Shown: positions 26,330 to 34,359, counted from the first letter of the stretch. The stretch: 64,000 nucleotides of DNA from CAVZBW01 sp963778465 (GCA_963778465.1 CAVZUK010000002.1:744001-808000), one strand, 5' to 3'. Translations and numbers: made by a program. Notes: generated by a model from the sequence alone, not told the origin.

Positions 26330-27241
26330 TCAGTGATCCATCTCGCGAGGCGGCCAAGCCAACGGGAACGCCGAGTCGTCGAGCGGCTGGCCAGGCTGCA
26401 TCGCCGAATGATGGGGCTTGGGGAACGCGTTCGCCACGGGGGTGTAAACCGTGCCGTCCCCGGCAAAGCGGACGCTGATCGCCCGGCGGCGCTGCGTGGC
26501 GCTGCCATTTGCGTAGGCACCGTGAATCGTTCTCGCATGGTGCACGGTGACGTCGCCCGGCTCGGTGTCGAAGCTGACGATACGGCTCGCTCCCACCTGT
26601 TGGTCGTAGTCCGGCACGTCGGCGCCGTCGGTGCCCGGCAACGCCATCGCGGTGACGAACATGCTTGGCCGGTACTTCGTGCGGTCCCGGTGTGACCCGA
26701 CCACGAAGCGGACAGCCCCCGTTTCGGCCGTCACCGGGTCGAGTGGCACCCACGTCGTGCACACCAGGTCGCCCTCGAGATGGAAGTACGCCATGTCCTG
26801 GTGAAACACCGTCCGCTCGTGCGAGCCCGGCTCTTTCACGAGCGCGCTGTCCTCGTAGAACCACACTCTGTCGCTACGGAGCAGTCGTGCGACGATCCCG
26901 CCCAGCGGGGAGCCGACGCAGAACTCGAGGAACTCCGGCTGGAGCCGCCAGTGGTCGGTTCCGGCCAGGAAATGACCGCGGGGGATGGCCGCGGTGCGCA
27001 CTGCCTCGTCGACGGCCCGCACCGCCCCCGCCCGCTCGAGCTCGTCTCCCATGGCGGACAGGTCGGTCGTCGCAGCCGACGTGAGGGCCTCCTCGAACGG
27101 GCCGGCCATTCGCTCGAGCCAGCCGGAGGGCATGACTCGACGCAGGCAGACGACGCCGTCGCGCCAGAACGTCTCCACCTCGGCGTCCGTGATCGACCTG
27201 AGTGGTTCACGCTGCGACATCGCGCCCTGCGGGTCCTGCAT
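26330..27241 (-). CDS. phytanoyl-CoA dioxygenase (PhyH) family enzyme
   Basis: 303 residues, double-stranded beta-helix Fe(II)/2-oxoglutarate oxygenase. Iron ligands: HxD in 'RTVFHQDMAYFHLEGD' and the distal His in 'GDVTVHHARTIHGAYANGS'; the 2-oxoglutarate Arg in 'QRRRAISVRFAGD'. Hydroxylates an aliphatic substrate, which cannot be named here. ATG 27241, or ATG 27220. Convergent with the ABC operon (43 bp apart) and 35 bp from the tRNA-Arg fragment, so it sits at the left edge of the island. Confidence 0.85.
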   Translation of the reverse strand: MQDPQGAMSQREPLRSITDAEVETFWRDGVVCLRRVMPSGWLERMAGPFEEALTSAATTDLSAMGDELERAGAVRAVDEAVRTAAIPRGHFLAGTDHWRLQPEFLEFCVGSPLGGIVARLLRSDRVWFYEDSALVKEPGSHERTVFHQDMAYFHLEGDLVCTTWVPLDPVTAETGAVRFVVGSHRDRTKYRPSMFVTAMALPGTDGADVPDYDQQVGASRIVSFDTEPGDVTVHHARTIHGAYANGSATQRRRAISVRFAGDGTVYTPVANAFPKPHHSAMQPGQPLDDSAFPLAWPPREMDH

Positions 27242-27276
27242 CTCCGCCGCCCCATCCCCGATCCGACACGAATTTT

Positions 27277-27324
27277 TGGCGCCCCCGGCTGGACTCGAAC
27301 CTGCGCTCTCGGCTCCGGAGGCCG
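27277..27324 (-). repeat. 3' fragment of tRNA-Arg(CCG), attachment-site-like
   Basis: 48 bp identical at 46 positions to nucleotides 28-73 plus CCA of the intact tRNA-Arg at 29691-29738, in the same orientation. The D arm and 5' acceptor strand are missing, and the changes include a T-stem base that breaks a pair, so it is not a working tRNA. A duplicated tRNA 3' half in direct repeat with the intact gene is the footprint left by tyrosine-recombinase integration (attL/attR). Confidence 0.75.
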
Positions 27325-27541
27325 ATCCAGGCCGTCCACCCAGTCCTTCCCGACTATCCCAGTGCCCCTGACAAGGGCTTTCTGTCTTCCAGTGTGCCGC
27401 GATCTTCCCGTGACACGGAGTTGATTACCGAAACGAATCACCATCCCGCCCGTTCGGAGCGGGACTGCGAGGACCGGCCTGACCCCTCCTTGCGATGACG
27501 CCGACCCCTCGGGACGTCACGCTACCGCCGGGACAGGCACC
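27325..27541. other. intergenic sequence, nothing assignable
   Basis: Between the tRNA fragment and inverted repeat A. No open frame with recognisable content and no integrase remnant that I can identify. Confidence 0.5.
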
Positions 27542-27670
27542 GAGGGTGGTTGGGTGGCAGCCATCCGTGAGCCTCCAATGACCCGGGTCCGGAGAGGGCT
27601 TCGCCGCTTCATGGTTCCCTTCCGCCCGCTGAAAGCTGGGCAAGACCCGGACTGTTGCTCGCCCCGGTGG
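27542..27670 (+). repeat. inverted repeat A of the island
   Basis: About 129 bp, beginning GAGGGTGGTTGGGTGGCAG, that matches the reverse complement of 29395-29530 with a few indels (roughly 80 percent by eye). It ends 24 bp before the glycosyltransferase stop codon. Best-conserved core contains GCTGAAAGCT and CAAGACCCGGAC. Short frames inside it are not convincing genes. Confidence 0.75.
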
Positions 27671-27694
27671 GTATCGGCATATTGCGAGCTGTGG

Positions 27695-28840
27695 TCAATG
27701 GCCGCTGATGCGAACGCGCAGTGTCCGGACCACCTCGCCCGGCCCGGGCAGCCCGGCGAGCTCCTTGGCCAGGCGGCGTCCGGTGTCCCCGTACGATGCC
27801 TGCTCCAGCACCAGGCGCACTCCGTCGCGAACTGCGTCCGAACTGAGTTCTTCGGGCCCGATCGTCACTCCCGCACCGCGGCGGGCGAGGAGCCAGCCGT
27901 TGACGAAATTGTCGGCGCCCTGAGGGAGCACCACCTGGGGGACGCCATGCGCCAGCGCGCCGTACATCGTGCCCGAGCCTCCGTGATGGACAACGGCGGA
28001 GCACCGGGGAAGCACCTCCGCCTGCGGGATGTAGCGCTCCACCCTGGCATTGGCGGGCACCGGCTCGAGCGCCGCAGGATCGCTGCCCGAACCCACCGTC
28101 ACGACTACTTCAAGGTCTTCCCCCGCGAGACCGGCAAGGACCGTGCGAAATACCTCAGTGTTCCCGAACATCGTGCCGAGCGTGAGGTACACACAAGGGG
28201 GATCGCTGTGCGCCGGCCCGCTCACCGGCAACGGCGTTGGACGCATGGCCACAGTCTCGCCGGATGGGATCGTCTGCTCCTCGAGCGAAGGAGGAGTGAT
28301 CTCGATCGTGATCCCCCGGTACAACCCGCCGTAGCCGGGGGTAGAGCAGTCGAACGAACGCCAGATCGGCGACACGGCGTCATCGGCCAGCGCCGTCACC
28401 TCGTGGGGGAGCATTGGGCTGATTAGGTGGTGAACACCTGGGACGCCCAAGACCTCGGCGGCCAGCGGCCCGGCGAGAGCGTACGACTCGAACAGCACGA
28501 GATCTGGCCCGAGCTCCCTGCCTAGGGCGACGACGTCGTCGATCATGTCCGGAACGGCCACCTCGGCGAACAGGCGGGGGACGAAGTAGTGATTGATGCG
28601 CTCGGGGGTGAGCCCGTCGCCCGGCAAGCCGTGGAGAACGCGGTCTCCGAGGTCCGCGAACCAGTCCATCTCACCTCGGCCTGCCACCCGAAAGTCCGCA
28701 CCCGTGCGGGCCACGACGCCACCAGGATCATCGCCGGCCGTCACAGTCACTTCGTCTCCCTGGGCCAGAAACGCCTCGATCAGCGGCATCATGGGGTTCA
28801 CGTGCCCGGCACCCGGCGTGGCCACGGCAAGGATCTTCAT
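27695..28840 (-). CDS. MGT/UGT-like glycosyltransferase (GT1 family)
   Basis: 381 residues, GT-B fold. N-terminal 'MKILAVATPGAGHVNPMMPL' and C-terminal donor-binding motif 'VVHHGGSGTMYGALAHGVPQ' with 'QGADNFVNG' are those of macrolide/flavonoid-type glycosyltransferases that use a nucleotide-diphosphate sugar. Acceptor probably a small hydrophobic compound (antibiotic inactivation or natural-product tailoring, inference). ATG 28840 is preceded by GAGGAGGGGACTC. It is the only intact gene between the tRNA-Arg repeats and is flanked by the inverted repeats A and B, so it looks like the cargo of a small mobile element. Confidence 0.85.
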   Translation of the reverse strand: MKILAVATPGAGHVNPMMPLIEAFLAQGDEVTVTAGDDPGGVVARTGADFRVAGRGEMDWFADLGDRVLHGLPGDGLTPERINHYFVPRLFAEVAVPDMIDDVVALGRELGPDLVLFESYALAGPLAAEVLGVPGVHHLISPMLPHEVTALADDAVSPIWRSFDCSTPGYGGLYRGITIEITPPSLEEQTIPSGETVAMRPTPLPVSGPAHSDPPCVYLTLGTMFGNTEVFRTVLAGLAGEDLEVVVTVGSGSDPAALEPVPANARVERYIPQAEVLPRCSAVVHHGGSGTMYGALAHGVPQVVLPQGADNFVNGWLLARRGAGVTIGPEELSSDAVRDGVRLVLEQASYGDTGRRLAKELAGLPGPGEVVRTLRVRISGH

Positions 28841-29021
28841 GAGTCCCCTCCTCGTCGCCACCCGAACGGATGCGCCGCGAGCATCGCGCCGTTAGCTTGC
28901 CTGTTACGGCGACACCGGCGCCAGGACCGCCCGTCCAGCACCGAGACCGAGTGGCTCCGCCACCAGCCCGGCTGTCCCCAAAGTGCCGTTCATGGGGAGG
29001 CAACGATCGCGAGCATGGAGA

Positions 29022-29220
29022 TGTCCTGTCCGCCCAAATCCCGCTGAATTCCGAAGCGCCACCAATCTGCGCCACTACGAACCGGACTTCGTGGCGGTCG
29101 GTTACGACGGAGTCCACTAGCTGATTGAAACAAAAGGGTCGCGAGGACATCGACGTTGGGCACAGGGACCGTGCGGCCTTGATCTGGTGCGAGAGCGCAA
29201 CGTAACTGACGGGCAGACCG
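29022..29220 (+). pseudogene. remnant of a PD-(D/E)xK nuclease C-terminus (type III restriction/helicase-nuclease type)
   Basis: Reading + from about 29064: 'NLRHYEPDFVAVGYDGVH', stop TAG (29118), then 'LIETKGS'. After a +1 shift at 29142: 'EDIDVGHRDRAALIWCESAT', stop TAA, 'LTGRP'. The pattern Y-x-PDF ... (L/I)-E-x-KG ... AA-x-WCE is that of the nuclease end of type III Res-like and related helicase-nucleases (PDF Asp, and E-x-K catalytic residues visible). Two stops and one frameshift within 170 bp mean it is dead. Nothing of the helicase part is left upstream. Suggests the island once carried a defence gene. Confidence 0.55.
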
Positions 29221-29394
29221 GACAAGAACACCATCTCCGCGTCGGGGATCATCCGAGGCCTCGAGGGGCGGCGCAGCTGCACTGCCGGGGCGGGCTTTCC
29301 GAGGGTGGTTGCTTCGTTGACAGCCGTCGTGGGACCTCCAGAGCGGTTGAGACGCTCGTGGACATCACTCCACCGAGGAAACGGGCAGGACCCT

Positions 29395-29530
29395 CGCCCA
29401 CACGGGCGAGCAGCCGTCCGGGTCTTGCCTAGCTTTCAGCGGTCGGAAGGGAATCATGAAGCGGCGCAGCCCGTCTCCGGCCCTTGGGCCATTGGAGGGT
29501 CAGCCGGTGGCCTGCCACCCAACCACCCTC
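29395..29530 (-). repeat. inverted repeat B of the island
   Basis: About 136 bp, reverse-complement partner of 27542-27670. It lies 161 bp before the intact tRNA-Arg. Together with copy A it brackets the glycosyltransferase and nuclease remnant (about 1.7 kb). Confidence 0.75.
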
Positions 29531-29690
29531 GACGTCACGATCAAGATCGCGGCACTGACCGGCCATGCCGCCCACCCCTTTTCCCACTGTACGTGGGGTC
29601 GGTCCGAGATCCGGGATTAACACGGCGGATCACCTGCGACAGAAGGCTCGAGTAGAACGAAGAGAAAGGTGGCCTGAGCAGCCACTTCTT

Positions 29691-29765
29691 TGGCGCCCCC
29701 GGCAGGACTCGAACCTGCGCTCCCGGCTCCGGAGGCCGGTGCTCTATCCACTGAGCTACGAGGGC
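29691..29765 (-). tRNA. tRNA-Arg (anticodon CCG)
   Basis: Full cloverleaf on the minus strand. Acceptor GCCCTCG pairs with CGGGGGC (one T-G), D arm GCTC...GAGC, anticodon stem CCGGC/GCCGG with loop CTCCGGA (anticodon CCG at 29730-29732), T arm CAGG-TTCGAGT-CCTG, and the 3' CCA is encoded (29691-29693). Reads CGG codons, abundant in this genome. A partial second copy at 27277 makes this gene a probable integration site. Confidence 0.95.
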
Positions 29766-29929
29766 TGGTGGGTGTGTCGCCCCTTTGCCGGACGCCGGTT
29801 GCCCCGGTCCTCGGGGGTCGCTGACCAGCCCTGCCACTCTAGTGACAATGGAACGGCCGGCTCGAATCCGCATATACGTGGGTTGCCCACAATGACGTGG
29901 ACCGAGCCAACATACGGAAGGAGCCGACC

Positions 29930-31033
29930 GTGTCCAGTCCCAATTCTGCCTCCTCGAAGACCACCTGGGTAGGCCTCGACGTCCATCGGGACTCGATCAC
30001 CTCCGCCGTGCTCAGTCCTGGGCGACAAACTCCGACCGTCGACCGCTGGTTCCACGACGAGCCGAGCGTGCGGCGTTTCGTGTCTGGACTGGGAACTCCT
30101 GCTCGGGTCCGCCTCTGCTACGAAGCCGGTCCGACCGGCTACGACCTGGCACGCCTGCTCGGGCGGCTCGGCGTGGCCACCCAAGTGATCGCCCCGTCGC
30201 TCATCCCTGTCGTTCCGGGCGCCAAGGTCAAGACCGACGCACGAGACGCCCGGCGCCTCGTGCACCTCTACCGGGCCGGCGAGCTGACCGCGGTGCACCT
30301 ACCGACCCCCACCGAAGAGGCGATACGAGACCTGGCGCGCACGAGGGCCGATCTGGTGACCGATCGCACCCGGTCGCGGCACCGGCTCTCCAAGTTCTTG
30401 CTCCGGCACGGGCAGGTCTATCGCGCTGGAGTGCAGTGGACGGCGGGACATGCGGCATGGGTTCGCCAGCTGCACTTCGACGACGCCGCCTTGACCCAGA
30501 CCCTTTCGCACTACCGAGCCGTGGTCGCCGGCCTCGATGCTCACCTGGCCGCGGTGGAGTCCGACCTGAAGGGCTATCTCGACCAAGGTCCCTTCGCCGC
30601 CGCGGTTGCTCGACTCTGCGCGTATCGCGGCGTCACCGAGCTCGGCGCCCTGACCCTCTCGGCCGAGGTGGGTGACTGGCGGCGTTTCCCCCGAGCCACC
30701 TCGCTCATGGGCTTCTGCGGACTGGTCCCCTCTGAGTACTCGAGTGGTGAGCGCACCAAGCGTGGCCGGATCACCAAATCGGGCAACCTGCACCTGAGGA
30801 CCCAGCTGGTCGAGTCCGCCTGGTCCTACCAGCATCGCCCGGCCGTCGGCCCGACCATCAAGAAGCGCCAGGAGCGCGCCGGCCACGACACCGTCACTCG
30901 AGCCTGGGCGGCCCAACTCCACCTTTGCGGCAAGTTCCGACGTCTGGCCGAGCGCAAGAGCTCGCGCAACGTCGTGGTCACCGCCATCGCCCGAGAGCTC
31001 ACCGGGTTCCTCTGGGCCGAGATGGCCGCTTGA
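29930..31033 (+). CDS. IS110-family transposase (DEDD recombinase)
   Basis: 367 residues. N-terminal RuvC-like domain with the DEDD tetrad D17 ('VGLDVHRD'), E65 ('CYEAGPTGYD'), D103 and D106 ('KTDARDARRL'). C-terminal Tnp_20 domain with 'LMGFCGLVPSEYSSGERTKR' and 'ITKSGNLHLR', where S271/S272 would be the catalytic Ser. All key residues are present, so it is probably active. GTG 29930 has AAGGAG 8 nt upstream; an in-frame GTG at 29897 is less likely. IS110 enzymes act with a non-coding bridge RNA made from an end of the element. Confidence 0.93.
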   Translation: MSSPNSASSKTTWVGLDVHRDSITSAVLSPGRQTPTVDRWFHDEPSVRRFVSGLGTPARVRLCYEAGPTGYDLARLLGRLGVATQVIAPSLIPVVPGAKVKTDARDARRLVHLYRAGELTAVHLPTPTEEAIRDLARTRADLVTDRTRSRHRLSKFLLRHGQVYRAGVQWTAGHAAWVRQLHFDDAALTQTLSHYRAVVAGLDAHLAAVESDLKGYLDQGPFAAAVARLCAYRGVTELGALTLSAEVGDWRRFPRATSLMGFCGLVPSEYSSGERTKRGRITKSGNLHLRTQLVESAWSYQHRPAVGPTIKKRQERAGHDTVTRAWAAQLHLCGKFRRLAERKSSRNVVVTAIARELTGFLWAEMAA

Positions 31034-31082
31034 GGTGACCAAAGACCTTCCTGCTCGCCTTCTCCTCGGTGGGGAGATGCGC

Positions 31083-31277
31083 GAGGAATCCACCATGCGC
31101 CGGGACACCGCCGCGGCAGGGAAGATCCCCGTTCGAACTATGCGAACCCGGACTGCTCCGGAACGCGCTTCTAGTGAGGGGCACCATCCTGCGCATCGCC
31201 GACCTGCGGTGAGAACCCGCGTACATCAGAGTGGCGGTCCGCCGACCCACTTGCTCCCGGCGCATGGTCGATTTCTC
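31083..31277 (+). ncRNA. candidate IS110 bridge-RNA region (inverted-repeat-bounded)
   Basis: The arms 31083-31105 and 31255-31277 (23 nt, 21 matching, each containing CCATGCGCCGGGA) can pair around a 149-nt interior. The position just 3' of an IS110-family transposase is where some members (IS1111 group, from memory) encode the bridge RNA and carry subterminal inverted repeats. I cannot show transcription or identify target/donor loops, so this is a hypothesis. Confidence 0.3.
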
Positions 31278-31325
31278 ATCCGTCCCCCGCCCAGGTCACC
31301 TGGGGCCGAGGCGTAGCAGCCGCCT

Positions 31326-31380
31326 CCCCGACGTCAAGGTCGTTCGTCCTCGCTTCGGGCGCTGCACCTTGACGTCGGGG
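31326..31380. repeat. perfect 15-bp inverted repeat, 25-nt loop
   Basis: CCCCGACGTCAAGGT at 31326-31340 and its exact reverse complement at 31366-31380. Would form a very stable hairpin on either strand. No U-tract follows, so a classical Rho-independent terminator is doubtful; could mark the element's right end. Confidence 0.7.
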
Positions 31381-31562
31381 ACCCCGTCGCCTGCCAGAAA
31401 GCATCATCCATGCGCCGAACCTCTGGTTCGTCGCGCCCAAAAGAACCTAATCACGACCACTTGACATGCCGTTCCACATCAGTTCGGGCGGAACGACCCC
31501 CCACTTGTAGTACACATCGAGTGGAATTGGAGCTCGCCGGCCGGGAGGCCCGTCGACCGCCC

Positions 31563-32972
31563 ATGACCAGCACCGAGAGACCCATGCCGTCCGATCCCCG
31601 ATCTGCCCAACGCCCGTCAGCCGGTCCGGCGTCTCCGCCCGGGAGCGGCTCTCGTTCCCCGATCGACGTGGCGGACCCCGCAGGGCCGCTGCAGCGGCAT
31701 CTGTTGCCGGCCACCGCCGAGGTGGGCGGAGACGGCCGCCTCTCGATCGGCGGCGTGGACGTGTTGGCCCTGGCGCGAGAGCACGGCACGCCGCTCTTCG
31801 TCTACGACGAGGAGCATCTGCGCCGATGTTGTCGCGAGGCGGTGGCGGCATGGGGAGACGGAGTCGCCTACGCCACCAAGGCCTTTCTGTGTCTTGCCAT
31901 GGCCCGGTTGGCCCACGAGGAAGGCATGTGGCTCGACGTCTCGACCGGGGGGGAGCTGCACACGGCCCTCGCGGCGGGGGTTCCCGGGGGCCGGCTGGTC
32001 CTTCACGGCAACAACAAGTCCGAGGCCGAGCTCACCCGCGCCGTCGAGGTCGGGATCGGGCGCCTCGTGGTGGACTCCTTCGACGAGCTCGAGCGGTTGG
32101 AGCGCGTCTTGGCTGCGCACGCCGCTGGAGCGGGCGGCGGTCGTCACCTCCCTCTCCTCGTCCGGGTCACGCCGGGCATCGAGGCGCACACCCACGAGTT
32201 CGTCCGAACGGGCCAGGAGGACACCAAGTTCGGGTTCTCGCTCGCCTCCGGCGCCGCAGCCGAGGCGGTGCGGCGGGCCGGCCGCATCCGAGGTGCGGAG
32301 CTGGTGGGCCTGCACGCGCACATCGGGAGCCAGATCTTCGAGGTGTCCTCGTTGGCCCAGGCGGCGGAGGCCCTGGGCGAGCTGTTCGTCCCGATGGGCC
32401 TCTCCGAGCTGTGCGTGGGGGGCGGCCTCGGCGTGGCCTACGTCAACGGGGAGCACGCACCGTCCCTCACCGACTGGGCCGACGCCGCGCACAAGGCCTG
32501 TGCACAGGCGGGCGTCCCGGCGGACGTCCGGATCACGGCGGAGCCCGGGCGTTCGATCGCCGGCACTGCGGCGATCACGCTGTACACGGTCGGGACCATC
32601 AAGGAGCTCCCCGGGATCCGCACCTACGTGGCGGTCGACGGTGGCATGAGCGACAACCCCCGACCCGTGCTCTACGGGAGCGGTTACGAGGCCTTCCTGC
32701 CCCGAGAGGTCGGTGCGAAGCGCCCGTTGGCCTCCCGCGTCGTCGGCAAGCACTGCGAGACCGGCGACGTGGTGGTCTCCGACGCCCGCCTCCCCGCCGA
32801 CGTCCACGTCGGGGACGTGCTGGCGACCCCGGTGACCGGCGCCTACGGCTATTCGATGGCGTCCAATTACAACAAGGTGCCCCGGCCACCCGTCGTGTTC
32901 GTGCGTGAGGGGACCGCCCGGGTGGTCGTCCGGGGCGAGACGCTGGCCGACCTGGTACGCCTCGACGTCTGA
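31563..32972 (+). CDS. lysA: diaminopimelate decarboxylase
   Basis: About 469 residues; last step of lysine synthesis, meso-DAP to L-Lys plus CO2. PLP-binding Lys in 'YATKAFLC', the PLP-phosphate Gly-rich stretch 'GLSELCVGGGLGVAYVNGE', 'HIGSQIF' and the C-terminal 'CETGDVV' / 'GAYGYSMASNYN' signature of DAPDC. The N-terminus up to about residue 50 is low complexity; ATG 31563 or ATG 31584 could start it. First gene of the conserved lysA-hom-thrC-rho run, but separated from argS by the accessory region. Confidence 0.93.
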   Translation: MTSTERPMPSDPRSAQRPSAGPASPPGSGSRSPIDVADPAGPLQRHLLPATAEVGGDGRLSIGGVDVLALAREHGTPLFVYDEEHLRRCCREAVAAWGDGVAYATKAFLCLAMARLAHEEGMWLDVSTGGELHTALAAGVPGGRLVLHGNNKSEAELTRAVEVGIGRLVVDSFDELERLERVLAAHAAGAGGGRHLPLLVRVTPGIEAHTHEFVRTGQEDTKFGFSLASGAAAEAVRRAGRIRGAELVGLHAHIGSQIFEVSSLAQAAEALGELFVPMGLSELCVGGGLGVAYVNGEHAPSLTDWADAAHKACAQAGVPADVRITAEPGRSIAGTAAITLYTVGTIKELPGIRTYVAVDGGMSDNPRPVLYGSGYEAFLPREVGAKRPLASRVVGKHCETGDVVVSDARLPADVHVGDVLATPVTGAYGYSMASNYNKVPRPPVVFVREGTARVVVRGETLADLVRLDV

Positions 32973-33021
32973 GCCCCACCGCCGCAACGGCGGCGGTCAC
33001 TGCGCCCCCCGGAGCGCACGG

Positions 33022-33027
33022 TACCTT
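33022..33027 (+). promoter_or_regulatory. -10 element of a leaderless start (hom)
   Basis: TACCTT followed by exactly 6 nt and GTG 33034. Same geometry as the boxes at 4518 and 40616. No Shine-Dalgarno before hom. Confidence 0.45.
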
Positions 33028-33033
33028 TGTCCC

Positions 33034-34359
33034 GTGACTACCGCACGACCCGAGCAGGCTCCCGTCAGGGTGGCGGTCCTCGGGTGCGGGAACGTCGGTG
33101 CCGCCCTCGTCGACGTGCTGTTGCGGCGGGGCCCGGAGATCGCCAACCGCACCGGCGTGCACTTGGAGCTCGCGGGGGTGGCCGTCGCCGATCCGAAGAA
33201 GCCGAGGTCCGTCGACATCGCTTCCGAGCTGATCACCTCGGACGCCTCCTCGCTCGTGGGCCGATCCGACGTGGATGTGGTGGTCGAGGTCATCGGCGGC
33301 CTGACGCCGGCCCAGGCCCTGGTCGAGCAGGCTCTTCGAGCGAAGCGCCCGGTGGTCACGGCGAACAAGGCCTTGCTCGCCGTGCACGGCGGGGAGCTTG
33401 CCGACATCGCGAGCGCGAACGGCGTCGACCTCCTCTACGAGGCGGCGGTCGCCGGCGGGATCCCCCTGATCCGGCTCCTTCGCGAGTCCCTGGCCGGCGA
33501 GCGGATCGTCCGGGTCATCGGCATCGTCAACGGGACGACCAACTTCATCTTGACCCGCATGGTCGAGGACGCCACGAGCTACGAGGATGCGCTCGCCGAG
33601 GCGCAGCGGCTGGGCTTCGCCGAGCGAGACCCCACCGCCGACGTGGAGGGGGAGGACGCCGCCGCGAAGGCGGCGATCCTCGCCGGGTTGGCCTTTGGCG
33701 CGGACGTCGCGATGGACGACGTCTACCGGGAGGGCATCACCGGTCTCGACAAGGTCGACATCGAGACCGCACGGCAGCTGGGCTACGTGGTGAAGCTCCT
33801 CGCGGTCGTCGAGCTGGAGCCCGATGGCGCGGTATCGGCACACGTCCACCCGGCCATGATCCCGGCGACCCACCCGCTGGCATCGGTCCGGGACGCCTTC
33901 AACGCCGTGTTCGTCGAGGGCGAGTCGTCGGGGGAGCTGATGCTCTACGGCCGCGGCGCGGGGGGCGATCCGACCGCGAGCGCCGTCCTGGGCGATCTCA
34001 TCGACGCCGCCCGCAACCTCCAGCGCGGTACCGCCGCGCCGTCGCCCCGCATCGTGCCGGTGGCCGTACGCCCGATCGAGGAGCTTCGCTGCCCCTACTA
34101 CCTGAGCCTCGAGGCCTTCGATCGTCCCGGCGTGCTGGCGGCGGTCGCCGCCGTGTTCGGTGCGCACGGCGTGTCGATCCGGTCGATGGAGCAGGTCGGG
34201 CTGGGTGACGAGGCCAGGCTGATGTTCCTCACCCACGAGGCGCGCGAGGGTGACGTGCGTGCCACCCTGGCCGAGCTCGAAGGGCTGGACGAGGTGGACC
34301 GGGTCGGCGGGATGCTCCGGGTGATGGTCTCGAGCCCCAGCCCGTCCGGCGACGCCTGA
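33034..34359 (+). CDS. hom: homoserine dehydrogenase
   Basis: 441 residues. NAD(P)-binding 'VRVAVLGCGNVGAALVDVLL', catalytic domain 'YEAAVAGGIPLI', 'GIVNGTTNFILTRM' and 'DPTADVEGEDAAAKAAILAG', then a C-terminal ACT domain (from about 350, 'YYLSLEAFDRPGVLAAVAAV') for feedback by threonine. Converts aspartate semialdehyde to homoserine. GTG 33034 is the natural start. 61 bp after lysA, 14 bp before thrC. Confidence 0.95.
   Translation: MTTARPEQAPVRVAVLGCGNVGAALVDVLLRRGPEIANRTGVHLELAGVAVADPKKPRSVDIASELITSDASSLVGRSDVDVVVEVIGGLTPAQALVEQALRAKRPVVTANKALLAVHGGELADIASANGVDLLYEAAVAGGIPLIRLLRESLAGERIVRVIGIVNGTTNFILTRMVEDATSYEDALAEAQRLGFAERDPTADVEGEDAAAKAAILAGLAFGADVAMDDVYREGITGLDKVDIETARQLGYVVKLLAVVELEPDGAVSAHVHPAMIPATHPLASVRDAFNAVFVEGESSGELMLYGRGAGGDPTASAVLGDLIDAARNLQRGTAAPSPRIVPVAVRPIEELRCPYYLSLEAFDRPGVLAAVAAVFGAHGVSIRSMEQVGLGDEARLMFLTHEAREGDVRATLAELEGLDEVDRVGGMLRVMVSSPSPSGDA

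Larger units (their letters stand above)
29766..31437 (+). mobile_element. IS110-family insertion sequence (ends not defined)
   Basis: Contains the transposase gene 29930-31033 and a long non-coding 3' part rich in inverted repeats. The element has no classical terminal inverted repeats, as expected of IS110. The left end must be between the tRNA-Arg and 29930 and the right end somewhere after about 31380; neither is fixed by sequence alone. Confidence 0.45.
31034..31562. other. non-coding region between the IS110 transposase and lysA
   Basis: 530 bp without a convincing gene. Holds a 23-bp inverted-repeat pair (31083-31105 and 31255-31277), a 15-bp palindrome CCCAGGTCACCTGGG (31290-31304), a perfect 15-bp hairpin (31326-31380) and a third copy of CCATGCGCCG at 31408. 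A TTGACA at 31461 lacks a good -10 for lysA. Confidence 0.7.

Noticed and set aside
27277..27324. A second working tRNA-Arg
   Set aside because: The 5' half is missing and the T stem is broken; treated as an attachment-site copy.
27425..27643. Small proteins encoded within inverted repeats A and B
   Set aside because: The two copies diverge at protein level with frame changes; conserved as DNA only.
29266..29330. Integrase remnant in the island
   Set aside because: No tyrosine- or serine-recombinase motif found in any frame between the tRNA repeats.
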